The notes under the pieces are model-generated. The model did not search any database. It was not told the DNA's origin and was given only the letters and a program-made list of their open reading frames with translations. This document shows, piece after piece, positions 1-11,676 of a stretch of 64,000 bases of DNA. The stretch spans positions 558,001 through 622,000 of the forward strand of contig NZ_FONV01000003.1 in the NCBI RefSeq assembly GCF_900113015.1. The letters run 5' to 3'. Numbering within the stretch: position 1 is the stretch's first letter; the number at the start of each line of letters is the position of its first letter. This stretch comes from Actinoplanes philippinensis. Lineage in GTDB: Bacteria > Actinomycetota > Actinomycetes > Mycobacteriales > Micromonosporaceae. Position numbers and translations under genes: made by a program.

Positions 1-63
1 GTGACCGTCGAGTCGTGGGGCCCGATCGCCACGGGCGGCTTCCCGGCCCGGCTGGCCGACTGA
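1..63 (+). CDS. 3' end of an unidentified gene (partial)
   Basis: Frame 1 is open from the left edge to a TGA at 61-63 and gives about 20 residues ending in PARLAD. A strong hairpin begins 28 bases after the stop, as expected at the end of a transcription unit, so this is probably the tail of a real gene that starts outside the window. The GTG at position 1 need not be the start. Too little sequence remains to assign a function. Confidence 0.4.
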   Translation: MTVESWGPIATGGFPARLAD

Positions 64-90
64 CGCCGTACCCCGGGGAGAGACAGAGAG

Positions 91-142
91 AGGCCGCAAG
101 GCCGGCGCCCAGGAGGACAGGGAGGCGCCGGCCTTGCGGCCT
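91..142. terminator. Bidirectional terminator hairpin
   Basis: Bases 91-109 and 124-142 form a perfect 19-bp inverted repeat around a 14-nt loop. It lies between two converging genes (stops at 63 and 215). There is no long T tract, which is common for actinomycete terminators. Confidence 0.75.
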
Positions 143-214
143 TCGGACCCTCCCGTTTCCGGCGGGACCGGGCGGTCGCGTGTTTCACCCGGCCCCCGGG
201 AGGGGGTGCTGAAT

Positions 215-802
215 TCAGGCCGCCAGGGGGGTGCGGTCCTGCTCAGCGTCGAGGAGATAGAGGAGCGTGTCGCGGTGCATGGCCGCGATCGGCTCGAGAA
301 GGTCGGGGTGCCGCAGCAGGGCCGCGGCGTCCCGGTCGCGGGCGTCGGGCTGCAGCAGGCGGCGGAACTCGGCGGGCAGCCCGGTGGTGGCGGTACGCCG
401 GGCGTGCGGCCGGGGCCGCTGGTCGGGGACCGGCATGGCGGCGATGACCGCGTCGACGCCGCGGCGGGCCAGCAGCGGGTCGGCGAGCAGGCAGGCCGCC
501 CAGCTGACGACCACCTCGTCGACCCAGGTGCGCCAGCCCTCGCCGTCGGCGTACTCGTCGTCGGGCTCGCTGCCGGCTTTCCAGTCGAGGACGGCGGAGC
601 CGCCGGGACCGGCGATCGCGACCAGCGCGGCGTCGATCTCGGTCGGGTAACGCAGCCAGGCGGCGACCGTGATGGCCTGCCGGGCCTGCAGCTCGGCGAG
701 CGTGTGCGCCACCGTGTTGGACTCGCCGCCCGGGTAGGCCCGCGCCAGCCAGTGGGTGCTGGCGGCGATCACCGGGGACAGTGCGGTGGACGGTCCGGCC
801 AC
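215..802 (-). CDS. Conserved hypothetical protein, 195 aa
   Basis: I do not recognise this protein. It begins VAGPSTALSPVIAAS and is mostly alpha-helical, with several Trp-rich stretches (WLARAYPGG, WVDEVVVSWAACLLA) and a charged C-terminus. There is no signal peptide or clear membrane segment. The GTG at 802 is chosen because GGGAGGAG lies 7 nt upstream; the frame stays open to 934, but that extension is Arg/Pro-rich and looks like read-through of non-coding sequence. It is transcribed away from the GlgE operon and converges on the gene at the left edge, sharing the hairpin at 91-142. Confidence 0.7.
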   Translation of the reverse strand: MAGPSTALSPVIAASTHWLARAYPGGESNTVAHTLAELQARQAITVAAWLRYPTEIDAALVAIAGPGGSAVLDWKAGSEPDDEYADGEGWRTWVDEVVVSWAACLLADPLLARRGVDAVIAAMPVPDQRPRPHARRTATTGLPAEFRRLLQPDARDRDAAALLRHPDLLEPIAAMHRDTLLYLLDAEQDRTPLAA

Positions 803-1254
803 GTTCGATCTCCTCCCTTCGCGCGCTTGCCGGGTCGTCGGCTCGCGTCGAGGGTTAACTCGGTGGCTCGGGGACGCTCTTGAGCCGGGTTCCTCGATGG
901 CAACGCAGCGCAACCGACGCACTCCCGTGGTCATGGCACGCGGGGGCCGTACGGCCTCGGGGGTCGTCGACCGGTGGCGGGGCGAACCGTGAGCGGACCG
1001 CGCCGGTGAGACCGGCGAGATGGCCGCGGCGCGGCCGGAGAAGATGAACGCCTGTTGCGGACAGGTGAAATTGTCGTGTTCTCCGGCGGCGGAGGGCCGC
1101 GTCCGGATGCGCCGCGGGGTGGGCCCTCCGGTAGGTTGGACGCAGCGGCGATCGGCCGTTTCAAAAACTCCACTGCGGAGAAGTCATAGAGACGCCGGCG
1201 GTGGTTTTCCCGGTCGCCGAGTCCTCCTGCGCCCCTCTGACTACGGTGGAGATC
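803..1254. other. Divergent intergenic region upstream of glgE
   Basis: This 450-bp region separates the hypothetical gene (reverse) from glgE (forward) and should hold both promoters. It contains a 9-bp perfect inverted repeat (1090-1098 with 1122-1130, loop 23 nt) and a small one, CTCC-actgc-GGAG, near 1168-1180. I see no convincing -35/-10 pair and no recognised operator. Confidence 0.4.
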
Positions 1255-3219
1255 ATGACCGGTCGCTTCCCCATCGAAGACGTGACACCGGCTGTTTCCG
1301 GTGGCCGCTATCCCGCGAAGGCGGTGGTCGGCGAGCTCGTCCCGGTCTCGGCGGTGTCCTATCGCGAAGGTCACCACGCGCTCGGCGTGAATGTGGTATG
1401 GCGTGGACCCGACGGGGAGACCAAGCCGTTCACCCGGATGACGCCGGGCGAGCCGGGCCTGGATCAGTGGCACGCCGCGATCCGGCCGGACTCGATGGGC
1501 CGGTGGACGTTCACCGTGGAGGCGTTCGACGATCCGTACCGGACGTGGCGCGACGCCGTGGTGAAGAAGATCGGCGCCGGCCAGGGCTCCGAGGACCTGG
1601 CGAACGACCTCGTCGAGGGCGCCGAGGTGCTCGACCTGGCCACCAAGATCGTTCCCGCCGAGCACGAGGACCGGGTCCGGGACGCGGCGGCGGCGCTGCG
1701 CGACGACCAGCGCTCGCTGTTCGCCCGGGTGACCCCGGCCCTCGACCTGGAGGAGCTGCTCTGGCACAACCCGGTGCGCAACCTGGTCACCACGACCCGG
1801 TCGTTCGTCATCTGGGTGGACCGCAAGCGCGCCCTCTACTCGGCGTGGTATGAGTTCTTCCCGCGCTCGGAGGGCGCCGAGATCGGGCCGGACGCGACGC
1901 CGATCAGGCACGGCACCTTCGCCACCGCCGCGGAGCGCCTGCCGGCCGTCGCGGAGATGGGCTTCAACGTCGTCTACCTGCCGCCGATCCACCCGATCGG
2001 CAAGATCAACCGCAAGGGCCGCAACAACACGCTGGTGGCCCGCCCGGAGGACGTGGGCTCGCCGTGGGCGATCGGCTCCGACGAGGGCGGCCACGACGCG
2101 ATCCACCCGCAGCTGGGCACGCTCGAGGATTTCAAGGCCTTCATCGCGCGCACCGAGGAGCTCGGCATGGAGGTCGCCATGGACCTCGCGCTGCAGGCCG
2201 CCCCGGACCACCCGTGGGTCAAGGAGTTCCCGCAGTTCTTCACGACGAAGCCCGACGGCACCATCGCGTACGCCGAGAATCCTCCCAAGAAGTATCAGGA
2301 CATCTACCCGATCAACTGGGACAACGACTACCGCACGCTGCGCGACGAGGTCTACCGCGTGGTCATGCACTGGGTGAACGCCGGCATCAAGATCTTCCGG
2401 GTGGACAACCCGCACACCAAGGCGATCAACTTCTGGCAGTGGCTGATCCCCAAGGTCAAGGAGACCGACCCGGACGTGCTGTTCCTGGCCGAGGCGTTCA
2501 CCCGGCCCGCGATGATGAACGGGCTGGGCCGGATCGGGTTCACCCAGTCGTACACGTACTTCACCTGGCGCAACTCGGCCCACGAGATGCGGCAGTACAT
2601 GCAGGAGCTGCTGACCTCGATCGACTGGATGCGGCCGAACTTCTGGCCGAACACGCCGGACATCCTGCACGAGTCGCTGCAGCACGGCGGGCCGCCGATG
2701 TTCAAGATCCGCGCGGTGCTGGCCTCGATGCTGACCCCGTCGTGGGGCCTCTACTCGGGGTACGAGCTGTTCGAGCACGTGGCGCGGCCGGGCGCCGAGG
2801 AGTACATCGACAACGAGAAGTTCGAGCTGAAGCCGCGGGACTGGGCGGCCGCCGAGCGGGCCGGGCGGTCCCTCGCGCCGTACCTGACCAAGCTGAACCG
2901 CACCCGCGAGGAGAACCCGGCGCTGCACTGGCTGCGCAACCTGCGGTTCCACGAGGTCGACAACGGCGCGCTGCTCTGTTTCTCCAAGCGTGACCCGGAC
3001 ACCGGCAACACGGTGCTGGTGATCTGCTCGTTCGACAGCAGCAACGTGCAGTGGGGCAACACCACGCTGGACATGCCGGCGCTGGGCCTGGACTGGCACG
3101 ACCGTTTCACGGTGGTCGACCAGATCACCGGCGCCACCTACGAGTGGGGGCAGTACAACGCGGTCCGGATCGACCCGTTCGTCGAGCCGGCGCACATCTT
3201 CGTCGTCAAGACGGGATAG
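1255..3219 (+). CDS. glgE: Alpha-1,4-glucan:maltose-1-phosphate maltosyltransferase GlgE
   Basis: Cytosolic GH13_3 enzyme that transfers maltosyl units from maltose 1-phosphate to the non-reducing end of alpha-1,4-glucan (EC 2.4.99.16). The 654-residue length is normal for the family. An N-terminal beta-sandwich domain is followed by the (beta/alpha)8 barrel. The nucleophile Asp lies in FRVDNPHTK (D384) and the acid/base Glu in FLAEAFTRP (E413); the 29-residue spacing equals that in Streptomyces GlgE. The ATG at 1255 follows GGTGGAG and starts MTGRFPIED; an upstream in-frame GTG at 1201 adds 18 unlikely residues. It is first in an operon with treS, maltokinase and glgB. The last codons are repeated just downstream (3278-3304). 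Confidence 0.97.
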   Translation: MTGRFPIEDVTPAVSGGRYPAKAVVGELVPVSAVSYREGHHALGVNVVWRGPDGETKPFTRMTPGEPGLDQWHAAIRPDSMGRWTFTVEAFDDPYRTWRDAVVKKIGAGQGSEDLANDLVEGAEVLDLATKIVPAEHEDRVRDAAAALRDDQRSLFARVTPALDLEELLWHNPVRNLVTTTRSFVIWVDRKRALYSAWYEFFPRSEGAEIGPDATPIRHGTFATAAERLPAVAEMGFNVVYLPPIHPIGKINRKGRNNTLVARPEDVGSPWAIGSDEGGHDAIHPQLGTLEDFKAFIARTEELGMEVAMDLALQAAPDHPWVKEFPQFFTTKPDGTIAYAENPPKKYQDIYPINWDNDYRTLRDEVYRVVMHWVNAGIKIFRVDNPHTKAINFWQWLIPKVKETDPDVLFLAEAFTRPAMMNGLGRIGFTQSYTYFTWRNSAHEMRQYMQELLTSIDWMRPNFWPNTPDILHESLQHGGPPMFKIRAVLASMLTPSWGLYSGYELFEHVARPGAEEYIDNEKFELKPRDWAAAERAGRSLAPYLTKLNRTREENPALHWLRNLRFHEVDNGALLCFSKRDPDTGNTVLVICSFDSSNVQWGNTTLDMPALGLDWHDRFTVVDQITGATYEWGQYNAVRIDPFVEPAHIFVVKTG

Positions 3220-3304
3220 GGCAGGCATCGTCGCCGCCGGGCGGTGGCGTGCATCGTCGCCGCCCCGACGGGGTAGGCATCTTCGTCGTCAAGGCGGGGT
3301 AGGG
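3195..3304 (+). repeat. Direct duplication of the glgE 3' end
   Basis: Bases 3195-3221, the end of glgE including its TAG, recur at 3278-3304 with only two substitutions and a period of 83 bp. The copy would again read IFVVKAG-stop. Between them a shorter pair, GCATCGTCGCCGCC, occurs near 3225 and 3251. The spacer between glgE and treS therefore looks like a local tandem duplication that has begun to decay. Confidence 0.85.
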
Positions 3305-3311
3305 GGAGCAG

Positions 3312-5069
3312 ATGGAGCTGTCGAGCGAGCACGACCCGGCCGAGGGTAGCCACAACGAGGGCGGGGTGGTCGAGCATCCGACCTCCGACGACTTCGGGCA
3401 CGCCCGCGCGCTTCCGGCGGACCGGACCTGGTTCCAGCGGGCCGTGTTCTACGAGGTGCTGGTCCGGGCGTTCTACGACTCGGGCTCCGACGGCGGCGGC
3501 GACCTGCGCGGCCTGATCGAGCGGCTCGACTACCTGCAGTGGCTGGGTGTCGACTGTCTCTGGCTGCCGCCGTTCTACGACTCGCCGCTGCGGGACGGCG
3601 GCTACGACATCCGCGACTTCTACAAGGTGCTGCCCGAGTTCGGCACCGTCGAGGACTTCGTGGCCCTGCTGGACGCAGCGCACAAGCGCGGCATCCGGGT
3701 GATCACCGACCTGGTGATGAACCACACGTCCGACTCGCACCCGTGGTTCCAGGCGTCCCGGCACGACCCCGACGGGCCGTACGGCGACTTCTACGTCTGG
3801 AACGACACCAGCGAGAAGTACCAGGACGCGCGGATCATCTTCGTCGACACCGAGGAGTCGAACTGGACGTTCGACCCGGTCCGGCGGCAGTTCTACTGGC
3901 ACCGGTTCTTCTCGCACCAGCCGGATCTCAACTACGAGAACCCGAAGGTGCAGGAGGCGATGCTGGACGTGCTGCGGTTCTGGCTCGACCTGGGCATCGA
4001 CGGGTTCCGGCTGGACGCGGTCCCCTACCTCTTCGAGGAGGAGGGCACCAACTGTGAGAACCTGCCGGCCACCCACGCCTTCCTCAAGCACTGCCGCAAG
4101 GTGATCGACGACGAGTTCCCGGGCCGCGTGCTGCTGGCCGAGGCAAACCAGTGGCCCGCCGACGTGGTGGAGTACTTCGGCGACGCCCGCTCCGGTGGCG
4201 ACGAGTGCCACATGGCGTTCCACTTCCCGCTGATGCCACGGATCTTCATGGCCGTACGCCGGGAGTCGCGTTTCCCGATCTCGGAGATCCTGGCCCAGAC
4301 GCCGGCCATCCCGGACAACTGCCAGTGGGGCATCTTCCTGCGGAACCACGACGAGCTGACGCTCGAGATGGTGACCGACGAGGAACGCGACTACATGTAC
4401 TCCGAGTACGCCAAGGATCCGCGGATGAAGGCGAACGTCGGCATCCGCCGGCGGCTCGCTCCCCTGCTGGAGAACGACCGCAACCAGATCGAGCTGTTCA
4501 CCGCCCTGCTGCTGTCGCTGCCCGGCTCGCCGGTGCTCTACTACGGCGACGAGATCGGGATGGGCGACAACATCTGGCTCGGCGACCGCGACGGCGTGCG
4601 GACCCCGATGCAGTGGACCCCGGACCGCAACGCGGGTTTCTCCACGGCCACGCCGGGCCGCCTCTACCTTCCGGTCAATCAGGATCCGGTGTACGGCTAC
4701 CAGGCGGTCAACGTGGAGGCCCAGCGGGACAGCGCGACCTCCCTGCTGAACTGGACGCGCACCATGCTCGCCGTCCGCCGCCGGCACGAGGCGTTCGCCG
4801 TCGGCACGTTCCGCGAGCTGGGCGGCTCCAACCCGTCGGTTCTCGCCTATCTGCGCGAACACGGCGACGACGTGGTGCTGTGCGTCAACAACCTGTCACG
4901 CTTCCCGCAACCGATCGAGTTGAATCTGCAGCACTGGAACGGATACACCCCGGTGGAGCTGACCGGGCACGTCAACTTCCCCCGGATAGGCCAGCTGCCG
5001 TACCTGTTGACGCTTCCGGGGCACGGGTTCTACTGGTTCCAGTTGTGCGGGTCGGAGGAGAAGCAATGA
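3312..5069 (+). CDS. treS: Trehalose synthase (maltose alpha-D-glucosyltransferase) TreS
   Basis: GH13_16 enzyme that interconverts trehalose and maltose (EC 5.4.99.16), feeding maltose to the maltokinase encoded next. The protein has 585 residues, normal for a stand-alone TreS. The barrel core starts near residue 40 ([15 protein letters not shown]). Conserved region I is VMNHTSD; the nucleophile Asp is in GFRLDAVPY (D235), the acid/base Glu in LLAEANQWP (E277), and the third acid in [12 protein letters not shown]. The ATG at 3312 follows AGGGGG. The gene ends in ATGA shared with the maltokinase start. The first 35 residues are acidic and low in complexity, as in other actinobacterial TreS proteins. 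Confidence 0.96.
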   Translation: MELSSEHDPAEGSHNEGGVVEHPTSDDFGHARALPADRTWFQRAVFYEVLVRAFYDSGSDGGGDLRGLIERLDYLQWLGVDCLWLPPFYDSPLRDGGYDIRDFYKVLPEFGTVEDFVALLDAAHKRGIRVITDLVMNHTSDSHPWFQASRHDPDGPYGDFYVWNDTSEKYQDARIIFVDTEESNWTFDPVRRQFYWHRFFSHQPDLNYENPKVQEAMLDVLRFWLDLGIDGFRLDAVPYLFEEEGTNCENLPATHAFLKHCRKVIDDEFPGRVLLAEANQWPADVVEYFGDARSGGDECHMAFHFPLMPRIFMAVRRESRFPISEILAQTPAIPDNCQWGIFLRNHDELTLEMVTDEERDYMYSEYAKDPRMKANVGIRRRLAPLLENDRNQIELFTALLLSLPGSPVLYYGDEIGMGDNIWLGDRDGVRTPMQWTPDRNAGFSTATPGRLYLPVNQDPVYGYQAVNVEAQRDSATSLLNWTRTMLAVRRRHEAFAVGTFRELGGSNPSVLAYLREHGDDVVLCVNNLSRFPQPIELNLQHWNGYTPVELTGHVNFPRIGQLPYLLTLPGHGFYWFQLCGSEEKQ

Positions 5070-6366
5070 CGCTGCCTTTCGCCGAGTGGTTACCGAAACA
5101 GCGCTGGTACGCCGGCCGCAGCCGAGTCCTGTCCTCGGTCAAGGAGGCGTCGGCCACGCAGCTCGGCGAGGATCTGGAGCTGGTCCTCGTCGACGCCGAA
5201 TACACCGACGGCAGCTCCGAGCGCTATCAGATCCTGGTCGGCTGGGGCGCCGGGCCGATCCCCGAATACAGCCAGGTGGCGACGATCGGGACCACCGACG
5301 ACGGCCGGGTGGGCTACGACGCCCTCTACGACCCGGCGGCGGCCCGCCACCTGCTCGGGCTGGTCGAGCGGTCGGAGCTGGCCGGCGACGTCACCTTCGA
5401 GAAGGAGCCCGGCGTCACGCTGCCGCTGGAGGCCTGGCCGCGGGTGTTCGACGCGGAGCAGAGCAACACCAGCGTGATCTTCGACCAGGACGCGATCCTC
5501 AAGGTCTTCCGCCGGGTCACCTGCGGGGTCAACCCGGACATCGAGCTGAACCGGGTGCTCGGCCGGGCCGGCAACTCGCACGTGGCCCGGCTGCTCGGAT
5601 CGTTCCAGGCGGGCGACGACTGCTCGCTCGGCATGGTCACCGAGTACGCGGTCAACTCCGCCGAGGGCTGGGCCATGGCCACCGCCTCGGCCCGTGACCT
5701 GTTCGCCGACGCCGCGTACGCCGCGGACGAGGTCGGCGGCGACTTCCAGGGCGAGTCGTACCGGCTGGGCGAGGCGGTCGCCTCGGTCCACCGGACTCTC
5801 GCCGAGCAGCTCGGCACCGGGCCGGCCCCGTTCCCGCTGGACGCGGTGCTGGCCCGGCTGCGGACCGCCGCCGCCGCGGTGCCCGAGCTGCAGCAGCACG
5901 TCCCCGCGATCACCGACCGGTTCAGTGCCCTCACCGGCGAACAGGTCGAGGTCCAGCGCATCCACGGCGACCTGCACCTCGGGCAGGTGCTGCGCACCCC
6001 GGAGAGCTGGCTGCTGATCGATTTCGAGGGCGAGCCCGGCCAGCCGCTGGACGAGCGGCGGCTGCCCGACTCGCCGCTGCGCGACGTGGCCGGGGTGCTG
6101 CGCTCCTACGAATACGCGGCCTACCAGCTGCTGGTCGATCAGGACGACGACGAGCCCCTGGCGGCACGGGCCCGGGAGTGGGTGGACCGCAACCGGGCGG
6201 CGTTCTGCGACGGGTACACGCACGTGGCGGGCATCGACCCGCGTGATCAGGCGGCGCTGCTGGCGGCGTACGAACTCGACAAGGCGGTCTACGAGGCCGC
6301 CTACGAAGCCCGGCACCGGCCCGGCTGGCTGCGGATCCCCCTGCGGTCGATAGCCAGGCTCGTCGG

Positions 6367-6370
<4 letters not shown>
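5066..6370 (+). CDS. mak: Maltokinase (Pep2/Mak)
   Basis: Phosphorylates maltose to maltose 1-phosphate with ATP (EC 2.7.1.175), the donor for GlgE. The 434-residue protein begins [20 protein letters not shown], typical of maltokinases. The kinase-like C-terminal lobe has the catalytic-loop motif IHGDLHLGQ (H300, D302) and the metal-binding [10 protein letters not shown], followed by [18 protein letters not shown]. The ATG at 5066 overlaps the treS stop (ATGA) and has GGAGGAG about 5 nt upstream, so translation is probably coupled. A frame open further upstream is only the shadow of treS. The gene again ends in ATGA, overlapping a possible glgB start. Confidence 0.95.
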
Positions 6371-8547
<2,177 letters not shown>

Positions 8548-8557
8548 CGACCGATCA

Positions 8558-8593
8558 CCCCCGGCTGTGCAGGAACAACGCGCGCAGCCGGGG
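8558..8593. terminator. Terminator hairpin after the glg operon
   Basis: CCCCGGCTG at 8559-8567 pairs with CAGCCGGGG at 8585-8593; the stem extends inward three more pairs with one G-T wobble. It sits 11 nt after the glgB stop and can also serve the converging acetyltransferase gene. Confidence 0.7.
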
Positions 8594-8687
8594 AACCGGT
8601 GCCTCGCTCCAAGCCGGTTTCCGCGGATCGGAGCGGAGCCCGACGTCCCGGGCGATCACCCCGCGGCGGACGCGGATCGCTTCGCCG

Positions 8688-9221
8688 TCAGCCGGGCCAC
8701 TCGGTGGCGAGCAGCCCGTACAGCAGGTCGTCGGTCCATTCGCCCTTGATGAACGTCTGCTGACGCAGCAGGCCCTCACGCCGGAAACCGAGCCGCTCCA
8801 TCAGCGCCGCCGACCGCGTGTTCCGCGCGTCGCACTCCCCCGTGACCTTGTGCAGCCCCTGCACGCGGAACAACCGGTCCAGCACGGCGGCCACGGCCTC
8901 GGTCGCAAAGCCCTTCCCCTGGTACGCCGAAGCCAGCGTGAACCCGATCTCCCCCTGGAGCAGGTTGTCGTGGAGCAGCACATACACGTCCCCGATCAGC
9001 CGCTGCTCCGGCGCGTGCTCGATCGCATACTGGAACCGGCCCGGCTCGGTGGGTGAACTGGCCGCGAAGTTGCGCACGGCGACCTCCGCCCGCTCGAGCG
9101 GGAAGGGCGCGTCCCACGACTGGTACCGCGCCACGTCGGGGTCGGACCGGTAGGCCGCCAGCACCGGCGCGTCGGACGCCCGGAAACGCCGCAGGATCAG
9201 CCGCTCGGTCGTCATCAGCAC
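8688..9221 (-). CDS. GNAT-family N-acetyltransferase (RimJ/RimL-like)
   Basis: A 177-residue acetyl-CoA-dependent acetyltransferase of the RimJ/RimL type. It opens TTERLILRRFRASDAPVLAAY, has the beta4 strand LIGDVYVLLHD, the pyrophosphate-binding loop ASAYQGKGFATEA (Q-x-x-G-x-A type) and the C-terminal NTRSAALMERLGFRREG. The substrate cannot be inferred; members modify ribosomal protein N-termini, amino acids or small molecules. The GTG at 9221 is preferred because a TATTCT hexamer ends 7 nt before it, suggesting a leaderless mRNA; an ATG at 9215 is the alternative. It is divergent from the YjbR-like gene, with only 42 bp between starts. Confidence 0.88.
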   Translation of the reverse strand: MLMTTERLILRRFRASDAPVLAAYRSDPDVARYQSWDAPFPLERAEVAVRNFAASSPTEPGRFQYAIEHAPEQRLIGDVYVLLHDNLLQGEIGFTLASAYQGKGFATEAVAAVLDRLFRVQGLHKVTGECDARNTRSAALMERLGFRREGLLRQQTFIKGEWTDDLLYGLLATEWPG

Positions 9222-9263
9222 GGGCCCGAGAATATGTCACACCCACGGCGCAGAATGCGGGGC
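9222..9263. promoter_or_regulatory. Back-to-back leaderless promoters
   Basis: In this 42-bp gap a reverse-strand -10 hexamer TATTCT (9229-9234) ends 7 nt before the GTG at 9221. A forward -10-like CAGAAT (9251-9256) ends 7 nt before the ATG at 9264. Neither gene has a Shine-Dalgarno sequence. The -10 elements lie 16 bp apart, so polymerases on the two promoters would interfere. Confidence 0.6.
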
Positions 9264-9656
9264 ATGGAGTCGACGACCGAGCGGATCCGCGCCATCTGCC
9301 TGCGCCTGCCCGAGGCGGCCGAGCGGCTCAGCCACGGAGCGCCCGCCTTCTTCGTCCGCGACCGCAAGCAGTTCGTGATGCTGTGGGCCGACGGCCACCA
9401 CGACGACGAGTTCCCCCATCTGTGGTGCGCGGCCCCGCCGGGCGCCCAGGCCGAGCTGATCGCCGCCGATTCGGCGCGCTTCTTCCGGCCACCCTATGTG
9501 GGCCATCGCGGCTGGGTCGGCGTCCGCCTCGACCGCGACCCCGACTGGACGGAGATCGCCGAGCTGTGCGTCGACGCCTTCCGCGCCGTCGCCCCGAGGA
9601 CGCTGCTCGCGCGCCTCGACGAGAATGCCCTCCGCGATTTTCTCGAGCTGCCCTGA
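9264..9656 (+). CDS. MmcQ/YjbR-like protein
   Basis: A 130-residue protein of the MmcQ/YjbR (CyaY-like fold) family, small DNA-binding-like proteins of unclear role. Recognisable features are LPEAAERLSHGAPAFFVRDRKQFVM, the central DEFPHLWCAAPPGAQAELI, RFFRPPYVGHRGWVGVRLD and the C-terminal FRAVAPRTLLARLDE. The ATG at 9264 is chosen because of the -10-like CAGAAT 7 nt upstream; a start 30 nt earlier would place residues inside the promoter. The stop at 9656 is 3 bp from the stop of the converging lipoprotein gene, with no room for a separate terminator. Confidence 0.85.
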   Translation: MESTTERIRAICLRLPEAAERLSHGAPAFFVRDRKQFVMLWADGHHDDEFPHLWCAAPPGAQAELIAADSARFFRPPYVGHRGWVGVRLDRDPDWTEIAELCVDAFRAVAPRTLLARLDENALRDFLELP

Positions 9657-9659
9657 CAC

Positions 9660-10529
9660 TCAGGAGCCGGCCGGCGGGACACCGCAGTTGCGGCGCAGCA
9701 TCGTGTCGAGGGATTTGCGGTCGTCGTCGTCGACCGGGACGGTGGTGTAAAGCTGCTTGCCACCGTCGAGGGAGATCCGGACCGGGAATTCGTAGGGCTT
9801 CTTGACCTCGGCGAAGGCGTGCATGTCACAGCGCGACGGCGATGCCGTGAAGGGCAGCGTGGCGACCGGCGCGGCGGCGGTCACCTCGGCCAGCGGGGTG
9901 GCGGTGGGGTAGGTGAGGCGGTACATCACGTTGCCGTCGAGGGTGTGCAGCCGGGCCGTGCCGGTGGCTGCGGCGGTCCGCTCGACGACGAGGCTGCCCC
10001 GTACGCCCTCGGCGCCCAGGTCGGTCCAGTCGCCGAAGCGCAGCGTCACGCTCTTGCGGACGGTCTCGGCGGCGCAGTCGTCGGCGAGCAGCCGGTTCAG
10101 CAGCTCGTTGGGGTGCGGCAGGGCCAGCCGGATCCGCTGGGTGCGGGTGTCGCCGTCGGCCCGCGCCACGACGGTCACCGAGGAGGCCTCAGCGGCCGGT
10201 GCGCAGCCTCCCGTGCCGTAGGGCACTGTCACGTCCACCCGGAGCCCGTTCGGCGGCAGGAGAGCCGGTGTGTCGACGGCCGCCTCGCCCTCGAAGGACG
10301 GCAGGTCCGGCTCGACCCGGGAGATCCACACCGGCACCGCGCCGTCGTTGTACAGGGCGATGCCGAGCTGCCGGGCCACCTCGTCCTGCCGCCACTGCTC
10401 GGCGGTGGCCCGCAGTTTCAGCTCGGGCAGCGGCGGCTCCGCGGTGCCGGCGCCGGAGTCGCACGCGGCCAGGACGGTGAGCAGGGTGGCGGCCGCCACC
10501 CCGGCGAGGAGGTGGCGGGCCCTGATCAT
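9660..10529 (-). CDS. Putative lipoprotein, 289 aa
   Basis: Membrane-anchored extracytoplasmic protein of unknown function. Residues 1-23 are a lipoprotein signal peptide (MIRARHLLAGVAAATLLTVLAAC) with the lipobox LAAC and the lipidated Cys at 23. The rest is beta-rich, with VPVWISRVEPDLPSFEG and four later Cys residues (GGCAPA, ADDCAAE, SRCDMHAF, RRNCGVPP) that could form two disulfides. It starts 5 bp after the stop of the PP2C phosphatase gene, so the two are one transcription unit; the start is fixed by the signal peptide. Confidence 0.82.
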   Translation of the reverse strand: MIRARHLLAGVAAATLLTVLAACDSGAGTAEPPLPELKLRATAEQWRQDEVARQLGIALYNDGAVPVWISRVEPDLPSFEGEAAVDTPALLPPNGLRVDVTVPYGTGGCAPAAEASSVTVVARADGDTRTQRIRLALPHPNELLNRLLADDCAAETVRKSVTLRFGDWTDLGAEGVRGSLVVERTAAATGTARLHTLDGNVMYRLTYPTATPLAEVTAAAPVATLPFTASPSRCDMHAFAEVKKPYEFPVRISLDGGKQLYTTVPVDDDDRKSLDTMLRRNCGVPPAGS

Positions 10530-10534
10530 CGCCG

Positions 10535-11254
10535 TCAGGCCTCGACGACGTCGGCGACGATGACCGTGACGTTGTCCGGCGCCCCGTTCTCCAGGGTGCG
10601 GTTGACCAGCTCGGCCGCGCAGCTCTTGCGGTCGGCGACCTCGCGCAGCGTCCGGGCGATGACGGTGTCCTCGACGTAGTCGGAGAGCCCGTCGCTGCAC
10701 AGCAGGTACCGGTCGCCGAGGCGGGCCGGGATCATCCGGCCCGCCGGGCGGAACGGGCCGCCCTGCACGGCCTGGGTGACCAGCGCCCGCTGCGGGTGCC
10801 GGCGGGCGTCGTCGGGGGTGAGCACGCCCTGGTCGACGAGGGCCTGCACATACGTGTCGTCGCGGGTGAGCTGCTGGAAGTCGCCGTCGCGCAGCAGGTA
10901 GCAGCGGGAGTCGCCGACGTTGAGGGCGGCCAGGCGGTCGCCGGAGAGCAGCAGGGCGGTCACCGTCGTACCCATGCCGTCGCGGGCGTCGTCCTCCGCG
11001 ACGGAGGCCTCGATCCGCTGGTTGGCGGTCTGCAGGGCGGTGATCAGATCCTGGAGCGGCTCGCCGTTGTCCGGAGCGGTGTCGACGACGCTCAGGCTCT
11101 GCACCAGGATGTCGCTCGCCAGCTCACCGGCGGGCAGCCCGCCCATGCCGTCCGCCACCACGAAGAGTCGATTACCGACGAAGACGGCGTCTTCGTTGTT
11201 GGACCGGACCAGGCCCTGATCAGTGGCGGCGACCGCCCGGACAGCAAGCGTCAT
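10535..11254 (-). CDS. PP2C-family Ser/Thr protein phosphatase (PstP-like)
   Basis: Mn/Mg-dependent phosphatase, 239 residues, close to the catalytic domain of actinobacterial PstP but without a membrane segment. The metal-binding acids are in RSNNEDAVFV, VVADGMGG, LLCSDGLSDYV and APDNVTVIVAD; LNVGDSRCYLLRDG is the core beta-strand motif. It probably dephosphorylates targets of Ser/Thr kinases, two of which are encoded in this window (14095-15897 and 56754-58166), though it sits next to neither. The start is the ATG at 11254; no Shine-Dalgarno sequence is seen. The lipoprotein gene follows in the same unit. Confidence 0.93.
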   Translation of the reverse strand: MTLAVRAVAATDQGLVRSNNEDAVFVGNRLFVVADGMGGLPAGELASDILVQSLSVVDTAPDNGEPLQDLITALQTANQRIEASVAEDDARDGMGTTVTALLLSGDRLAALNVGDSRCYLLRDGDFQQLTRDDTYVQALVDQGVLTPDDARRHPQRALVTQAVQGGPFRPAGRMIPARLGDRYLLCSDGLSDYVEDTVIARTLREVADRKSCAAELVNRTLENGAPDNVTVIVADVVEA

Positions 11255-11676
11255 GTGACAACTGTGCCAAAGGCCAATTCCGTTGTCTCTAGTACCTCCT
11301 ACCAAGTGTCGGCGGATCCCTGGTATGCCACCGCGGGGCCGCTCCGGCCGATGATCTCTCCCGGAGGTACGACGGCGCAGGTCACGGGCCGGATGGCGGC
11401 GTCCCGGGCCGGTCCGGCGGCGGCGCGCGGCGTGCGCTGCCACGGCCGGCGGGCTTCGCGCCACCGTGACACGCCGGTCAAGACCGACGTGACATTCCCG
11501 ACAACGGGGTACGGGTGGGCTCTCTCGGGCGGTTCACGGCGGGTTCCGGACGTCCCTCGCAAGCGGTACCCGTGGCGCCTCCGGCGGGCGGCCCGGGACG
11601 CGGGGAGACGGTCGCGCGCGGGTGACAGTCCGGGGTGGCGCGACACGGCGGGGCGGGCTCGGTAACAATCGTCGAC
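11255..11676. other. Divergent intergenic region, phosphatase/tex
   Basis: 420 bp between two divergent genes. It should contain both promoters. The tex promoter is suggested by AACAAT at 11664-11669, ending 7 nt before the GTG start. I see no gene, repeat or recognised operator in the rest; open frames here are Arg/Pro/Gly-rich shadows. Confidence 0.45.

Noticed and set aside
931..3228. Very long reverse-strand open frame across glgE (765 codons)
   Set aside because: High-GC shadow: it is rich in Arg, Val, Asp and His, has no recognisable domain and lies opposite an unmistakable glgE.
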